Shown here: positions 13,700-26,633 of the stretch, piece after piece
Layout of the letters: each line of letters opens with the position of its first letter
Numbering within the stretch: the first letter of the stretch is position 1
From: Anadara kagoshimensis
Taxonomy: Eukaryota > Mollusca > Bivalvia > Arcoida > Arcidae
DNA: 64,000 bases
Direction: 5' to 3'
Assembly: GCA_021292105.1 (NCBI GenBank)
Contig: CM037861.1
Location: 72,770,252-72,834,251, forward strand
Notes under the pieces: model-generated
What the model saw: only the letters and a program-made list of their open reading frames with translations
Told to the model about the DNA's origin: nothing
Databases searched by the model: none
Program-made: the position numbers and the translations under genes

Positions 13700-16034
13700 G
13701 TTTTTAATTTATAAATTTACTTCACACAAAGGATAAACTCTATTGATATATTTGGAATTATATATATGAATTATATATATACAATACAACTTGGAAAACT
13801 TTGGGTCATTACTTTGTCCCAACTTTATAATTCACAATCCTGGAAAACTCAAAATTGAAGCCCGGGCACTTTATTACATGGCAAGTTATCAAATTTTCAA
13901 TGTACATGTATTTAATAAACACATGAAACTGTAGAGGAGCCCGTATTGATTATTGAGAAAAAGTTCAGATAATCATACAATAACTAGACCTTTGATATTT
14001 TAGATGTAATATCCTTCAGAACAAGTAGTATTTAATCTGCACAAACTGTGACTGTTTGATCCAAAATGTAGTAAATATATTGAGGATCATGGGGCTCATA
14101 TAAATTGTTCAAAATTCATCTCTAACAAATGTACAATAGTTAGACCTTGGATATTTTAGATGGACATCCTTAGGACTAATGATTAATTTGTACAAATCTT
14201 GGTTGTGGGGTTTCAAAAGTGCAAACTTCAGAGATGCCCTTCGAGTTATGAAAATTGTAATGATTTTTTTTATTACAAGAAACATTGGACATGGCTTCAG
14301 GTGAGCAATAAGGCCCATTTTTCAGAAACATTTTATATTTGGAGTTTTATTAAAATGTCCCGTTTTATGTCTTAATTAGGTACAGAGTAACATGTAGAGA
14401 CTATAATTACAGGCGTGTTTCCTTCTTGATAATTATCCTACAGTTCTATCATCACAGTTTTATACCTCGACATGGAAGTTGTCATTAAATCATTGAGAGG
14501 TTTTCCTGAGATGTATTGTTTCTGGATCTGTAGCATGTTAATTAATCTGAATGTCAGACTGATTCTATTGTAATTCTACTGTAACTTGATAGAAAATTGA
14601 TTCTACAAAAACCTGATTCATCTAATATTATCACACATGCCTGTATGATTTACAAATAGTAATACAAAAATATGTATGAAAAATGTGATATGTGTAAAAG
14701 GTTGATATTAATCTTCTCTCTAAGTTAACGAAGATTTCTATGAAAACTTTGATTAATCTAGAATATTGTCATACTGGTCATCAGTGTGAGATATGGCTCA
14801 TCTAGTAAATAAATGGCCATCAACATCCAATAGCAATACAAATATTCTCATTTACTGGTCACAAATATCCAATGATTTGACTACCAGAAAACAATACACT
14901 CACACCCAGATTTTGTCTTCTTCCACAAGAGACTAGGTACTGCAGATTACTTTAATATCGCGAGTATCAAATTTTGTGTACTTACATCTGAGCTTCATTT
15001 TGTGAATACTTGTAATTGTGTCAGTAATCTAGGTGTATATTTAATTCTGCGCCTTCTTCATGGCAGCTATTGGTCTCAACTTACAGACTAAGCAATCCCC
15101 TACTTCCACAGTCATTGTAAATGATTGAAAACAAACTTTAATTGGGCCTCGCAAGTCAGTGTTTAATGGGAAACTTGAATGGAACCTTGTAAAATATGGT
15201 GAAGTTTCAAGATTTAATTTTTTGTAAACGGTTGAAAGGAAACTTTAATTAAGCCTGTTTAATGGGAAATTTCAATGGAACATTGCAAGTTACACAAAGT
15301 TTAAGAGTTAACTTATTGCATTTAATATGGCATGCTAAATCTAACTTTTATGGTGATAGTCAATTGCCATCATGTTTTAAATTTGGCTTATTAATTTTTG
15401 CGAATATTTGATGGGAATATTCGTGTGATATTTGAATTTGCAACTGAGAGTCCTCGCGAAATTACGTGTTAATAAATTGTTTGCAATAAAAAAGTCATCT
15501 ACATTAATCCTAGAGTTGTCTAGTTATCTCCCTTTACATAAGGCACATTATTTAAAAAATGAAGAAAAATATAATATATATATTGATTGTTATATTGTCA
15601 TATTGTTGTCTTCAATGCTCTTAAATAAATTATATTATAACTAAAACAAATATCAGAAAAAGATAACATCTAGAAACTTAAAGTATATTATATGTTATAC
15701 AAGTCTAGGAACTTAAGATGATAAAAATGATTTTGTATTATACAGAGGTGAACATCAGATGTGTTAAATGGTAAATTAATTTGTTATATGTCTGATATCA
15801 TTGTCATCAATATAAATAGGTGTTGATACAGTTCAATATAATGCCAATATTTATTGTTGTTATGTAACCTGACCCTATCACTACTGCTATCTACTGTTAA
15901 TGTTGATGTGTTTATACTCTGGCTATTTTGTTCAGTTTTTATTCAGTTCTATATCCCATCTGACCAACACTGACATCAATATTGATATATAAAATACTCA
16001 CAAGTTATATATCTAAATGTATTGCTATTTTCAG
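13700..16034. other. AT-rich DNA with degenerate dispersed repeats
   Basis: No gene seen. Two diverged copies of one dispersed repeat occur at about 13985-14060 and 14140-14275, sharing GATATTTTAGATG and a later CTTAGGACTAA-type segment. A further diverged copy lies at about 57630-57800. A degenerate direct duplication (AACTTTAATT... TTTAATGGGAAA) occurs near 15128-15195 and 15236-15300. The short ORFs here show no protein-like features. Confidence 0.5.
15986..15994 (+). promoter_or_regulatory. Possible TATA box
   Basis: TATATAAAA lies about 100 bases upstream of the candidate start codon at 16088. If it is used, transcription would start near 16015 and exon 1 would be the true first exon. 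The competing reading is that the strong acceptor-like GCTATTTTCAG ending at 16034 means an untranslated exon lies further upstream. TATA-like strings are common in DNA this AT-rich, so support is weak. Confidence 0.2.
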
Positions 16035-16181
16035 ATATAAATTTACATGAAGTTTACCCACAAAGACCTGCACAGTAGAAGCCCACAATGATTACTACAG
16101 CATTATTTACACCTAGCCACCACCAGCTGAGTACTGTTGTTCTATGTTTGTGTGTTTTAGTTGGATTTTACACACCTTTCG
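16035..16181 (+). CDS. Cadherin exon 1: 5' UTR, start codon and signal peptide (coding 16088-16181)
   Basis: The ATG at 16088 opens 31 codons plus one base, read as M-I-T-T-A-L-F-T-P-S-H-H-Q-L-S-T and then a hydrophobic core VVLCLCVLVGFY. This looks like a classical N-terminal signal peptide for a type I membrane protein. The donor is TTTCG|GTAAGTG at 16182. The split codon G|TC joins exon 2 to give ...TPFVFA|NNPPRL, where V-F-A is a plausible signal-peptidase site (-3 V, -1 A). The 5' edge is set by the acceptor-like TATTTTCAG ending at 16034, but transcription could instead begin nearby. The start was chosen because it is the ATG in frame with the downstream cadherin exons and it precedes the hydrophobic stretch. 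The next exon is 16.6 kb away. Confidence 0.72.
16047..16091 (+). other. Upstream ORF overlapping the cadherin start
   Basis: A 14-codon ORF (ATG at 16047, TGA at 16089-16091) lies in the candidate 5' UTR. It is out of frame with the cadherin, and its stop overlaps the cadherin start codon as ATGA. If the mRNA includes this segment, the uORF could reduce initiation at 16088 or feed it by reinitiation. No expression evidence. Confidence 0.35.
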
Positions 16182-16632
16182 GTAAGTGTTATATTACAAT
16201 ACATAAAGCATGTAGTAGGGTAAATCAAACACTTGGTATTTGTGCATGTTTGTAGTAACTACCATATATTGGGAATTTTTTCACATAGGCTTTTATTTTT
16301 GTGATTTCTAAGACAAAATAGCAGGTTAAAATTTCTTTGTGTTATATGAATCAATCAGCACAAAAATTGTCTTGAATTAACAAAACTGAGCTAATATCAG
16401 AAATAAATGAAGACTACAAGTTTTCAACTTTGATAACCTCAAGATATAAAAACTGATGAAAACTTCTTCACTGACAAAATTAAGTTCAAATTGACACAAT
16501 TACAATGAACAAGAGAAATACAGACTTTGGTGTCTGTTTCATTGCTGCATTATAAATTTATATTATCTGTTGTAGTTTGACAGCATTGGTCAAATAAAAT
16601 ATCAGAATTCTATAATTCTTAAATGGGTAAAT
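16182..16632. other. Start of intron 1, unique sequence
   Basis: AT-rich unique sequence following the GTAAGT donor. Nothing else recognised. Confidence 0.6.
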
Positions 16633-18347
16633 GACAAAAACATCATGCATCACCCATGTTGTACTGATATTCTGTAAAACTAGACAAAAACATCATGCAT
16701 CACCCATGTTATACTGATATTCTGTAAAACTAGACAAAAACATCATGCATCACCCATGTTGTACTGATATTCTGTAAAACTAGACAAAAACATCATACAT
16801 CACCCATGTTGTACTGATATTCTGTAAAACTAGACAAAAACATCATGCATCACCCATGTTATACTGATATTCTGTAAAACTAGACAAAAACATCATGCAT
16901 CACCCATGTTATACTGATATTCTGTAAAACTAGACAAAAACATCATGCATCACCCATGTTGTACTGATATTCTGTAAAACTAGACAAAAACATCATGCAT
17001 CACCCATGTTATACTGATATTCTGTAAAACTAGACAAAAACATCATGCATCACCCATGTTATACTGATATTCTGTAAATAGACAAAAACATCATGCATCA
17101 CCCATGTTATACTGATATTCTGTAAAACTAGACAAAACATCATGCATCACCCATGTTGTACTGATATTCTGTAAAACTAGACAAAAATCATGCATCACCC
17201 ATGTTGTACTGATATTCTGTAAAACTAGACAAAAACATCATGCATCACCCATGTTGTACTGATATTCTGTAAAACTAGACAAAAACATCATGCATCACCC
17301 ATGTTATACTGATATTCTGTAAAACTAGACAAAAACATCATGCATCACCCATGTTGTACTGATATTCTGTAAAACTAGACAAAAACATCATGCATCACTC
17401 ATGTTGTACTGATATTCTGTAAAACTAGACAAAAACATCATGCATCACCCATGTTATACTGATATTCTGTAAAACTAGACAAAAACATCATGCATCACCC
17501 ATGTTATACTGATATTCTGTAAAACTAGACAAAAACAGCATGCATCACCCATGTTATACTGATATTCTGTAAAACTAGACAAAAACATCATGCATTACCC
17601 ATGTTATACTGATATTCTGTAAAACTAGACAAAAACATCATGCATCACCCATGTTATACTGATATTCTGTAAAACTAGACAAAAACATCATGCATCACCC
17701 ATGTTGTAGTGATATTCTGTAAAACTAGACAAAAACATCATGCATCACCCATGTTATACTGATATTCTGTAAAACTAGACAAAAACATCATGCATCACCG
17801 ATGTTGTACTGATATTCTGTAAAACTAGACAAAAACATCATGCATCACCCATGTTATACTGATATTCTGTAAAACTAGACAAAACATCATGCATCACCCA
17901 TGTTATACTGATATTCTGTAAAACTAGACAAAAACAGCATGCATCACCCATGTTATACTGATATTCTGTAAAACTAGACAAAAACATCATGCATTACCCA
18001 TGTTATACTGATATTCTGTAAAACTAGACAAAACATCATGCATCACCCATGTTTATGATATTCTGTAAAACTAGACAAAAACATCATGCATCACCCATGT
18101 TGTAGTGATATTCTGTAAAACTAGACAAAAACATCATGCATCACCCATGTTATACTGATATTCTGTAAAACTAGACAAAAACATCATGCATCACCGATGT
18201 TGTACTGATATTCTGTAAAACTAGACAAAAACATCATGCATCACCCATGTTATACTGATATTCTGTAAAACTAGACAAAAACATCATGCATCACCCATGT
18301 TATACTGATATTCTGTAAAACTAGACAAAAACATCATGCATCACCCA
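16633..18347. repeat. Tandem array D, 50-bp unit, ~34 copies (intron 1)
   Basis: The unit contains AACATCATGCATCACCCATG followed by TTATACTGATATTCTGTAAA and ACTAGACAAA. Copies are over 95% alike, with a frequent TTATACTG/TTGTACTG alternation. A block of rare variants (CAGCATGCATC, GCATTACCC, TTGTAGTG, CACCGATG) starting at 17531 recurs from 17930. The offset is 399 bases, about eight units, showing block duplication within the array. Confidence 0.97.
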
Positions 18348-18586
18348 CCTGATTTATATATAATACAAAACTTTTACATACCAGTAATGCATTATAGTTT
18401 ATTTATAGCATATTACTCTTCAATTTATAGATTTATAGATACTAACAATTTTCGGACTAATACTTTTTTGTGATATGTAAGGTCAGTTAATTTAAATCTT
18501 GTATTGAATTATTATTAATATTGACTATTATACCAAAAACACTAGTCACATTTTACTTCCTGTAGTCAAATACTGGTAACATAGTT
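18348..18586. other. Intron 1 spacer
   Basis: Unique AT-rich spacer between two arrays. Nothing recognised. Confidence 0.6.
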
Positions 18587-20597
18587 GACATGCTAAAGTC
18601 AGGTATGGAATCTTATCATGTCAGACATGCTAAAGTCAGGCATGGAATCTTATCATGTCAGGCATGCTAAAGTCAGGCATGGAATCTTATCATGTCAGAC
18701 ATGCTAAAGTCAGGTATGGAATCTTATCATGTCAGACATGCTAAAGTCAGGCATGGAATCTTATCATGTCAGACATGCTAAAGTCAGGCATGGAATCTTA
18801 TCATGTCAGACATGCTAAAGTCAGGTATGGAATCTTATCATGTCAGACATGCTAAAGTCAGGCATGGAATCTTATCATGTCAGACATGCTAAAGTCAGGC
18901 ATGGAATCTTATCATGTCAGGCATGCTAAAGTCAGGCATGGAATCTTATCATGTCAGGCATGCTAAAGTCAGGCATGGAATCTTATCATGTCAGACATGC
19001 TAAAGTCAGGCATGGAATCTTATCATGTCAGACATGCTAAAGTCAGGTATGGAATCTTATCATGTCAGACATGCTAAAGTCGGCATGGAATCTTATCATG
19101 TCAGACATGCTAAAGTCAGGCATGGAATCCTATCATGTCAGACATGCTAAAGTCAGGCATGGAATCTTATCATGTCAGACATGCTAAAGTCAGGCATGGA
19201 ATCTTATCATGCCAGACATGCTAAAGTCAGGCATGGAATCTTATCATGTCAGACATGCTAAAGTCAGGCATGGAATCTTATCATGTCAGGCATACTAAAT
19301 GCTAAAGTCAGGCATGGAATCGTATCATGTCAGACATGCTAAAGTCAGGTATGGAATCTTATCATGTCAGGCATGCTAAAGTCAGGCATGGAATCTTATC
19401 ATGTCAGACATGCTAAAGTCAGGCATGGAATCTTATCATGTCAGACATGCTAAAGTCAGGCATGGAATCTTATCATGTCAGACATGCTAAAGTCAGGTAT
19501 GGAATCTTATCATGTCAGGCATGCTAAAGTCAGGCATGGAATCTTATCATGCCAGGCATGCTAAAGTCAGGTATGGAATCTTATCATGTCAGGCATGCTA
19601 AAGTCAGGCATGGAATCTTATCATGTCAGACATGCTAAAGTCGGGCATGGAATCTTATCATGTCAGGCATGCTAAAGTCAGGCATGGAATCTTATCTTAT
19701 CATGCCAGGCATGCTTAAGTCAGGCATGGAATCTTATCTTATCATGCCAGGCATGCTAAAGTCAGGCATGGAATCTTATCATGTCAGGCATGCTAAAGTC
19801 AGGCATGGAATCTTATCTTATCATGCCAGGCATGCTAAAGTCAGGCATGGAATCTTATCATGTCAGACATGCTAAAGTCAGGCATGGAATCTTATCATGT
19901 CAGACATGCTAAAGTCAGGCATGGAATCTTATCATGTCAGACATGCTAAAGTCAGGCATGGAATCTTATCATGTCAGACATGCTAAAGTCAGGCATGGAA
20001 TCTTATCATGTCAGACACGCTAAAGTCAGGCATGGAATCTTATCATGTCAGGCATGCTAAAGTCAGGCATGGAATCTTATCATGTCAGGCATGCTAAAGT
20101 CAGGCATGGAATCTTATCTTATCATGCCAGGCATGCTAAAGTCAGGCATGGAATCTTATCATGTCAGACATGCTAAAGTCAGGCATGGAATCTTATCATG
20201 TCAGTCATGCTAAAGTCAGCATGGGAATCTTATTATGTCAGACATGCTAAAGTCAGGCATGGAATCTTATCATGTCAGGCATGCTAAAGTCAGGCATGGA
20301 ATCTTATCATGTCAGACATGCTAAAGTCAGGCATGGAATCTTATCATGTCAGACATGCTAAAGTCAGGCATGGAATCTTATCATGTCAGGCATGCTAAAG
20401 TCAGGCATGGAATCTTATCATGTCAGGCATGCTAAAGTCAGGCATGGAATCTTATCATGTCAGACATGCTAAAGTCAGGCATGGAATCTTATCATGTCAG
20501 ACATGCTAAAGTCAGGCATGGAATCTTATCATGTCAGGCATGCTAAAGTCAGGCATGGAATCTTATCATGTCAGGCATACTAAAATCGGGCATGGAA
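18587..20597. repeat. Tandem array E, 37-bp unit, ~54 copies (intron 1)
   Basis: The unit is ATGCTAAAGTCAGGCATGGA followed by ATCTTATCATGTCAGRC. A 42-bp form with a doubled ATCTT occurs near 19690, 19730, 19815 and 20110. Because 42 is a multiple of 3, a short repetitive ORF appears there and should not be read as a gene. Confidence 0.97.
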
Positions 20598-21328
20598 ATT
20601 CAAACCACCAAGAAGGTATGATCAAGCTCTAAATTGATAATCCTAAACCTGTCAATACTGGAGTATGTTAGATATGAATGTACATATATATATATAAGGG
20701 TTTTTGTCAGTATGTCAGCTCTTTTCTGTATGCAGCTCAAAATGTTTTAAATGTTTTAGCCATGAACTGACAAGTTGGTGTTAAGAAAAGAATGTATGAT
20801 CCATTATGGTTGACAAGGCTGCAGAAGTTCTCTAGAGCAGCTTAGCTGTTACTATTTAAAAACATCCCCTGTTCAGAATTAGGACCATTTATCTTCAGAA
20901 TCATTGTTCGAATTAGAGACAGTTACACATCTTCTTACAATGACCATAACTTCCTTTAAATACAACATTTTAGTTTGGCACAAGGAAAGAATTATAGCTG
21001 AAAACACCTTTTGTTAGGGGTTGTCTCTCTTTGACTTAAACTGCTCAGAATTCAAAACAGTATAGAAAGTGGTAACAGGTACACTGCCTCTACTCACTTC
21101 TACAAGAAATGATTATAAGTGGTTGGACTTAGTCGGACATTACTGACTGAGAAACAAGTCATTTATATATGTGTGTTTGTTTGCATGTTACATCGTATGT
21201 GTTATATGTATGTCTTTGTATGTGTAATTTTGTATGTACAGGTAGTGGTGAAGGTATGTAATTATGATTTTACTAACACTATCATGCTTCCTTATCAATA
21301 CCAAATTACCAGTCTTGTTTCTGTCCAA
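20598..21328. other. Intron 1 spacer
   Basis: Unique AT-rich sequence with a TATATATA run near 20684 and a TG-rich stretch near 21160-21240. No gene supported. Confidence 0.6.
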
Positions 21329-22400
21329 AGTCCCGAATAAACCGCTCCATGAATCCTGAATGTTTCTTTACAAAACCCTGAGTAAATCTCCATGAATCCT
21401 GAATAAACCTATGAAATCTGAATAAACCTATCCATGGATCCTGAATAAATATCCATGAAACCTGAATAAACCTCTCCATGAAAAATGAGTCATCCTAAAG
21501 AAAATCTTGAATAAACCTCCATGAAACCTGAATAAGTCTGTCCACAACTATGAATAAACCTCCATGAAACCTGAATAAGTCTGTCCAAAACCATGAAAAA
21601 CTGTCCATGGATCCTGAATAAATTTGTCCAAAATCATGAATAAACCTGTCCATGAATCCTGAATAAATTTGTCCAAAATCATGAATAAACCTGTCCATGA
21701 ATCCTGAATAAATTTGTCCAAAACCATGAATAAAAACTGTCCATGAATCCTGAATAAATTTGTCCAAAACCATGAATAAACCTGTCCATGAATCCTGAAT
21801 AAATTTGTCCAAAATCATGAATAAACCTCCATGGATCCTGAATAAATTTGTCCAAAATCATGAATAAACCTGTCCATGAATCCTGAATAAATTTGTCCAA
21901 AATCATGAATAAACCTGTCCATGAATCCTGAATAAATTTGTCCAAACCATGAAAAACCTGTCCATGAATCCTGAATAAATTTGTCCAAAATCATGAATAA
22001 ACCTCCATGGATCCTGAATAAATTTGTCCAAATCATGAATAAACCTGTCCATGAATCCTGAATAAATTTGTCCAAAATCATGAATAAACCTGTCCATGAA
22101 TCCTGAATAAGTTTGTCCAAAACCATGAATAAACCTGTCCATGAATCCTGAATAAGTTTGTCCAAAATCCTGAATAAACCAATAGAAACCTGAATAAGTC
22201 TATCCAAAACCCTAAAAACTTCCCTGAAACATAAATGTACCTATCCAAAACTGTATAAACCTGTCCAAATTCTTAAATAAATCTGTCCAAAATGCTTAAT
22301 GAGCTTGTTCAAAATTGAGTAGACCAGACTAAAACCCTGAGTTAACTTTACCAAAAGATTAATAAACCTGTCCATGAATCCTGAATAAAACTTTTCAAAA
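21329..22400. repeat. Tandem array F, ~45-bp unit, ~20-24 copies, degenerate at both ends (intron 1)
   Basis: The unit contains CATGAATAAACCTGTCCATG followed by AATCCTGAATAAATTTGTCC. The core (about 21600-22170) is homogeneous and both flanks decay into diverged partial copies. The unit is exactly 15 codons, so the minus strand shows short repetitive ORFs that are not genes. Confidence 0.95.
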
Positions 22401-22925
22401 CCTGGACAAATATGTGTATATTGTATAATCTCAAGTTGGCTGGGTTTGGGGTTGGTTTAGAGATAGTCAGCTGTTCTGTACCAGTTTACAGGATATGGTA
22501 GGTGACACCAGTATGTTCATGACATATAGCAACATGCAATATATTTTGTAAACATGTTCTGTTGATATTGTAAATTTCATTTGTTTAGATTGACGATATT
22601 AGTTTCTATGGCAACATAAAACATTTAAACACAAGAATCTAGGTAAATAAGTGATTTTGTAAATGATTATTATCTACTTTGTCAAGGTGACAGCCATGAT
22701 TTTAACGTCAATGTCAAATATGAATTATATGTAAGATTTATATAGTTTGTACAATATTTGAGTCATAAATTGGAATTGATTAGGTCTCTTACTTAAATTG
22801 CTAAATTTGTTTGTGAAAAATTGATTAAATTAAATTGCAATAAATTGAAAGTCTACAGAGAATTACAACATGCCATCAAATGTTCCTAACACATTGAGTG
22901 GCATATTAAGGTACAGGTTAGGGTT
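22401..22925. other. Intron 1 spacer
   Basis: Unique AT-rich sequence. Nothing recognised. Confidence 0.6.
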
Positions 22926-23137
22926 AATGATGATGACAAAGATGATGATATTGATGATGATGATGATGATGACAATGGTAACAATGATGATGACGATGAT
23001 GACAAAGATGATAATATTGATGACGATGATGACAAAGATGATAATATTAATGATCATGATGATGATGACAAAGATGATGATGATGACAATGGTAACAATG
23101 ATGATGATGATGACGGTGATGACAAAGATGATAATAT

Positions 23138-23173
<36 letters not shown>

Positions 23174-23321
23174 CAAAGATGATAATATTGATGATGATGA
23201 TGATGATGATGACAATGGTAACAATGATGATGATGATAACAAAGATGATAATATTGATGATGATGATGATAACAAAGATGATAATATTGATGATGATGAT
23301 GACAATGGTAACAATGATGAT
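22926..23321. repeat. (GAT)n-rich microsatellite, left part
   Basis: GATGAT runs are interspersed with GACAAAGATGATAATATT and GACAATGGTAACAATGATG modules. It appears as poly-Met (+) and poly-Ser (-) ORFs, which are artefacts of composition. It is interrupted on the right by a LINE fragment. Confidence 0.95.
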
Positions 23322-23798
23322 TTTTTGTTGTGATTTAATTTTTTATTTCCAGAATTGTAATGTACAATTTCATATTAGACATATCAACATGACATTCATT
23401 CTTCATTACATATTGAATCTAAATATTAAGTCTGGGTTTTTGTCTGGGACAAATACAAATTTTTGTGAAAATTCTCCAAAACACATAATGCTACAATCCT
23501 CATTTAAAATGTCTTTAATGAAAAATGTATTATTATCTGCCCAGGATTTATAATAAACCGGTTTGTTATTGATACATATTTCTTTATTATACCATAAATT
23601 TACGTCTTTTATTTCATTCATATTTTTTGGTATTTGTTTGGAACACAAGTTATTCCAAGATTCAAACACATCATTCCAAAAATTGTTACTATATTTTTTC
23701 TTTAGTTCAAGAGTATATAGGTTTCCATTATTAATGATCTTATCGAGTTTTGCATACACAATTTCGAATAGCCTTTTGTATTTTGATTGATTTCGAAC
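23322..23798 (-). mobile_element. 5'-truncated LINE insertion (L1/Tx1-like ORF2 C-terminus) with target-site duplication
   Basis: On the minus strand, an open frame runs from about 23798 to a stop at 23406. It encodes about 130 residues containing FWNDVFESWNNLC, LWYNKEI, NKPVYYKSW, FIKDILNED and FGEFSQKF. This resembles the region after the reverse transcriptase in L1/Tx1-type ORF2 proteins, where a W-Y-N..I, K..W, G/F-I.D-L.. pattern is common. About 80 non-coding bases follow and end in a short A-run on the minus strand (TTTTTT at 23321-23327). Both sides carry TGGTAACAATGATGAT (23306-23321 and 23799-23814), as expected for target-primed insertion into the GAT microsatellite. It is a dead-on-arrival fragment lacking the endonuclease and RT core. 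Family assignment is from memory of motifs only. Confidence 0.65.
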
Positions 23799-23806
23799 TG
23801 GTAACA

Positions 23807-23866
<60 letters not shown>

Positions 23867-23935
23867 GTAGTGGCAATGAGGATGATCATCATGGTGGTGG
23901 TGGTGACAGTGATGATGATGATATTGATGAGCTTA
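23799..23935. repeat. (GAT)n microsatellite, right part
   Basis: Continuation of the GAT microsatellite on the other side of the LINE fragment, beginning with the duplicated GGTAACAATGATGAT and followed by a pure GAT run. Confidence 0.95.
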
Positions 23936-24968
23936 TTTTTCTCAACTCTTTGTGAGTGATTGATCTATTTTGAAGTATCAGATATCAGATTTGTAGATAG
24001 TGATTAATTTCAATAAAGTATCGTTATTGGTGTTGTAGATAAATGTAATGACTTCACTTTGAGGATTATGAATTTAGATTGATGGAGTCTTTTTCATCGC
24101 TACTAGCAGTTTATGTTTTTACATTAATACATTTTTTGTGAAGCAAGTGGCTGGTAAATTAAAACAATTAATTATTCTTATATTTTGGCAGACAACAAAT
24201 CAGATTTGAGTAAAATGATTTTCTAGATAAATAAAAAATTGCCATCTAAATAAGTCGTAAGGGTGGTACATATAAGATTATGTTATAAGATAACTTGTAA
24301 ATCCATTAACTAATTAAATAGGAGAACTTTGATATCTATAAATGTTATATACTAAAGTGATGTAATCTGTATATACTACCATTATATAGGGGAGATAACC
24401 TTTAAGAGAAGAGTAAGGGAGGTACTTGGTATTTTGTTGAGTTTTAACTCATTGACTCCATATACTAAAATTTATTCATTGCTATACATATTTTCAGTTT
24501 GATATGTTTAAGAAACAAGACTGGTATTTCAAAAACCCCAAATACTTTGCATTTTATGATTTTATCCCAGCAATATTACCTGTCTCCTTTAGACAGTAAC
24601 TACTAACAATGCATTACTAATACATTATTGTCTGGTTTGTTTTACAGGTTTTGTCTTTATTTTAGTGTTTCTACATGACTTAACACTAATGATCTCCAAA
24701 ATATAGTATACCTCATAATTATTGAGAATTTCATATTATGCAAAAAAACATTTAAAATAATTTAACAATATATTTCCATTAACAGTGGTTATTTAATGAA
24801 ATATCAAATATTTTATACTTTGCCAGCCCCTTAGTTTTAGAAATAGGGGCCTCAATCTGATAGAGGGTCAGTGTCTTAAAAATTTCCTTTCAAATTTGTA
24901 CTTTAATCACATTAACAGTCTTAGAAATTCTTAATGGGGTTTAGTTCTAGACTATAGCTCGATAGGTT
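23936..24968. other. Intron 1 spacer
   Basis: Unique AT-rich intronic sequence. No gene or RNA recognised. Confidence 0.6.
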
Positions 24969-26140
24969 CAAAATATCCCCATTTTGGGCTCAACCCCCAA
25001 AAGTAACTGTTGTACATGCCAAAATATTCCCATTTTGGGCTCAACCCCCAAAAGTTACTGTTATACATGCCAAAATATCCCCATTTTGGGCTCAACCCCC
25101 AAAAGTAACTGTTGTACATGTCAAAATATCCCCATTTTGGGCTCAACCCCCAAAAGTTACTGTTATACATGCCAAAATATCCCCATTTTGGGCTCAAACC
25201 CCAAAAGTAACTGTTGTACATGCCAAAATATCCCCATTTTGGGCTCATCCCCCAAAAGTAACTGTTGTACATGCCAAAATATCCCCATTTTGGGCTTAAC
25301 CCCCAAAGTAACTGTTATACATGCCAAAATATCCCCATTTTGGGCTCAACCCCCCAAAAGTTACTGTTATACATGCCAAAATATCCCCATTTTGGGCTCA
25401 ACCCCCAAAAGTTACTGTATACATGCCAAAATATCCCCATTTTGGGCTCAAACCCCAAAAGTAACTGTTATACATGCCAAAATATCCCCATTTTGGGCTC
25501 GACCCCCCAAAAGTTACTGTTGTTACATGCCAAAATATCCCCATTTTGGGCTCAACCCCCAAAATAACTGTTGTACATGCCAAAATATCCCCATTTTGGG
25601 CTCAACCCCCAAAAGTAACTGTTGTACATGTCAAAATATCCCCATTTTGGGCTCAACCCCCAAAAGTTACTGTTATACATGCCAAAATATCCCCATTTTG
25701 GGCTTAACCCCCAAAAGTAACTGTTGTACATGCCAAAATATCCCCATTTTGGGCTCATCCCCCAAAAGTAACTGTTGTACATGCCAAAATATCCCCATTT
25801 TGGGCTCAACCCCCAAAAGTTACTGTTATACATGCCAAAATATCCCCATTTTGGGCTCAACCCCCCAAAAGTTACTGTTATACATGCCAAAATATACCCA
25901 TTTTGGGCTCAACCCCCAAAAGTTACTGTTATACATGTCAAAATATCCCCATTTTGGGCTCAAACCCCAAAAGTAACTGTTATACATGCCAAAATATCCC
26001 CATTTTGGGCTCGACCCCCAAAAGTTACTGTTGTACATGCCAAAATATCCCATTTTGGGCTCAACCCCAAAAATAACTGTTGTACATGCCAAAATATCCC
26101 ATTTTGGGCTCAACCCCAAAAGTTACTGTTGTACATGCCA
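24969..26140. repeat. Tandem array H, 51-bp unit, ~23 copies (intron 1)
   Basis: The unit contains AAAATATCCCCATTTTGGGC followed by TCAACCCCCAAAAGTWACTG and TTRTACATGCC. CCCATTTTGGG is a near-palindrome in each unit. The length is 17 codons, so repetitive ORFs up to 330 residues appear on both strands. They contain no domain and are shadows of the array. Confidence 0.96.
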
Positions 26141-26633
26141 ATTTGGATCATTATCCCTCTGTAAAATCTAGGAATTTGGGTGTTGAACACACAAATTAAC
26201 TCTACATCTTGATTTCATCAAGTTTAGATTTTCTACATGCAGTTTTAACTTTTGTTGATCAGATAACCAAGCCTCCTCATTTTCAGCAAGATCGTTTTTG
26301 TTAGTTAGTTTTTTTTGTCCCCCCCCCCCCCAGCTCCTTCTTCAATATTCCGGGCAACCAAGTATACATTTGATAGAATTATATCACATAACTCCTGCAG
26401 TTTATTGATGGAATAAAACGGTGTAATATTGTTCGTATTACACAGGTACCCATGTCATATCACTTGATTGTGACGTAATCAGTTATCACGCTTCTGATTT
26501 ACGTAGTGGTCGTGCCTAATGACGTCATATTAAATTGGAGGTGATTTGTCTGACCTAGATAGAAATCGTCTGTTTCTATATGGCATCAAATAATATGTAC
26601 ATGTCATTATGCCTCGGTATTTTGAGTTATGTG
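26141..26633. other. Intron 1 spacer with poly-C tract
   Basis: Includes a T-run followed by 13 C (26319-26331). ATATCACATAACTC at about 26379 and GAGTTATGTGATATAT at about 26621 form a short inverted pair, possibly the ends of a degraded element of about 260 bp lying next to the hairpin that follows. CGTCA motifs are frequent. Confidence 0.45.

Noticed and set aside
21495-22207. Minus-strand ORFs with a FIHDFGQIYSGF-like period
   Set aside because: Direct product of a 45-bp (15-codon) array.
22870-23553. 227-residue + strand ORF rich in Met
   Set aside because: Mostly GAT repeat read as Met. Its C-terminal part is the antisense of the LINE fragment.
24952-26171. Repetitive ORFs on both strands up to 330 residues
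   Set aside because: They are shadows of a 51-bp (17-codon) tandem array. No start context, domain or non-periodic sequence.
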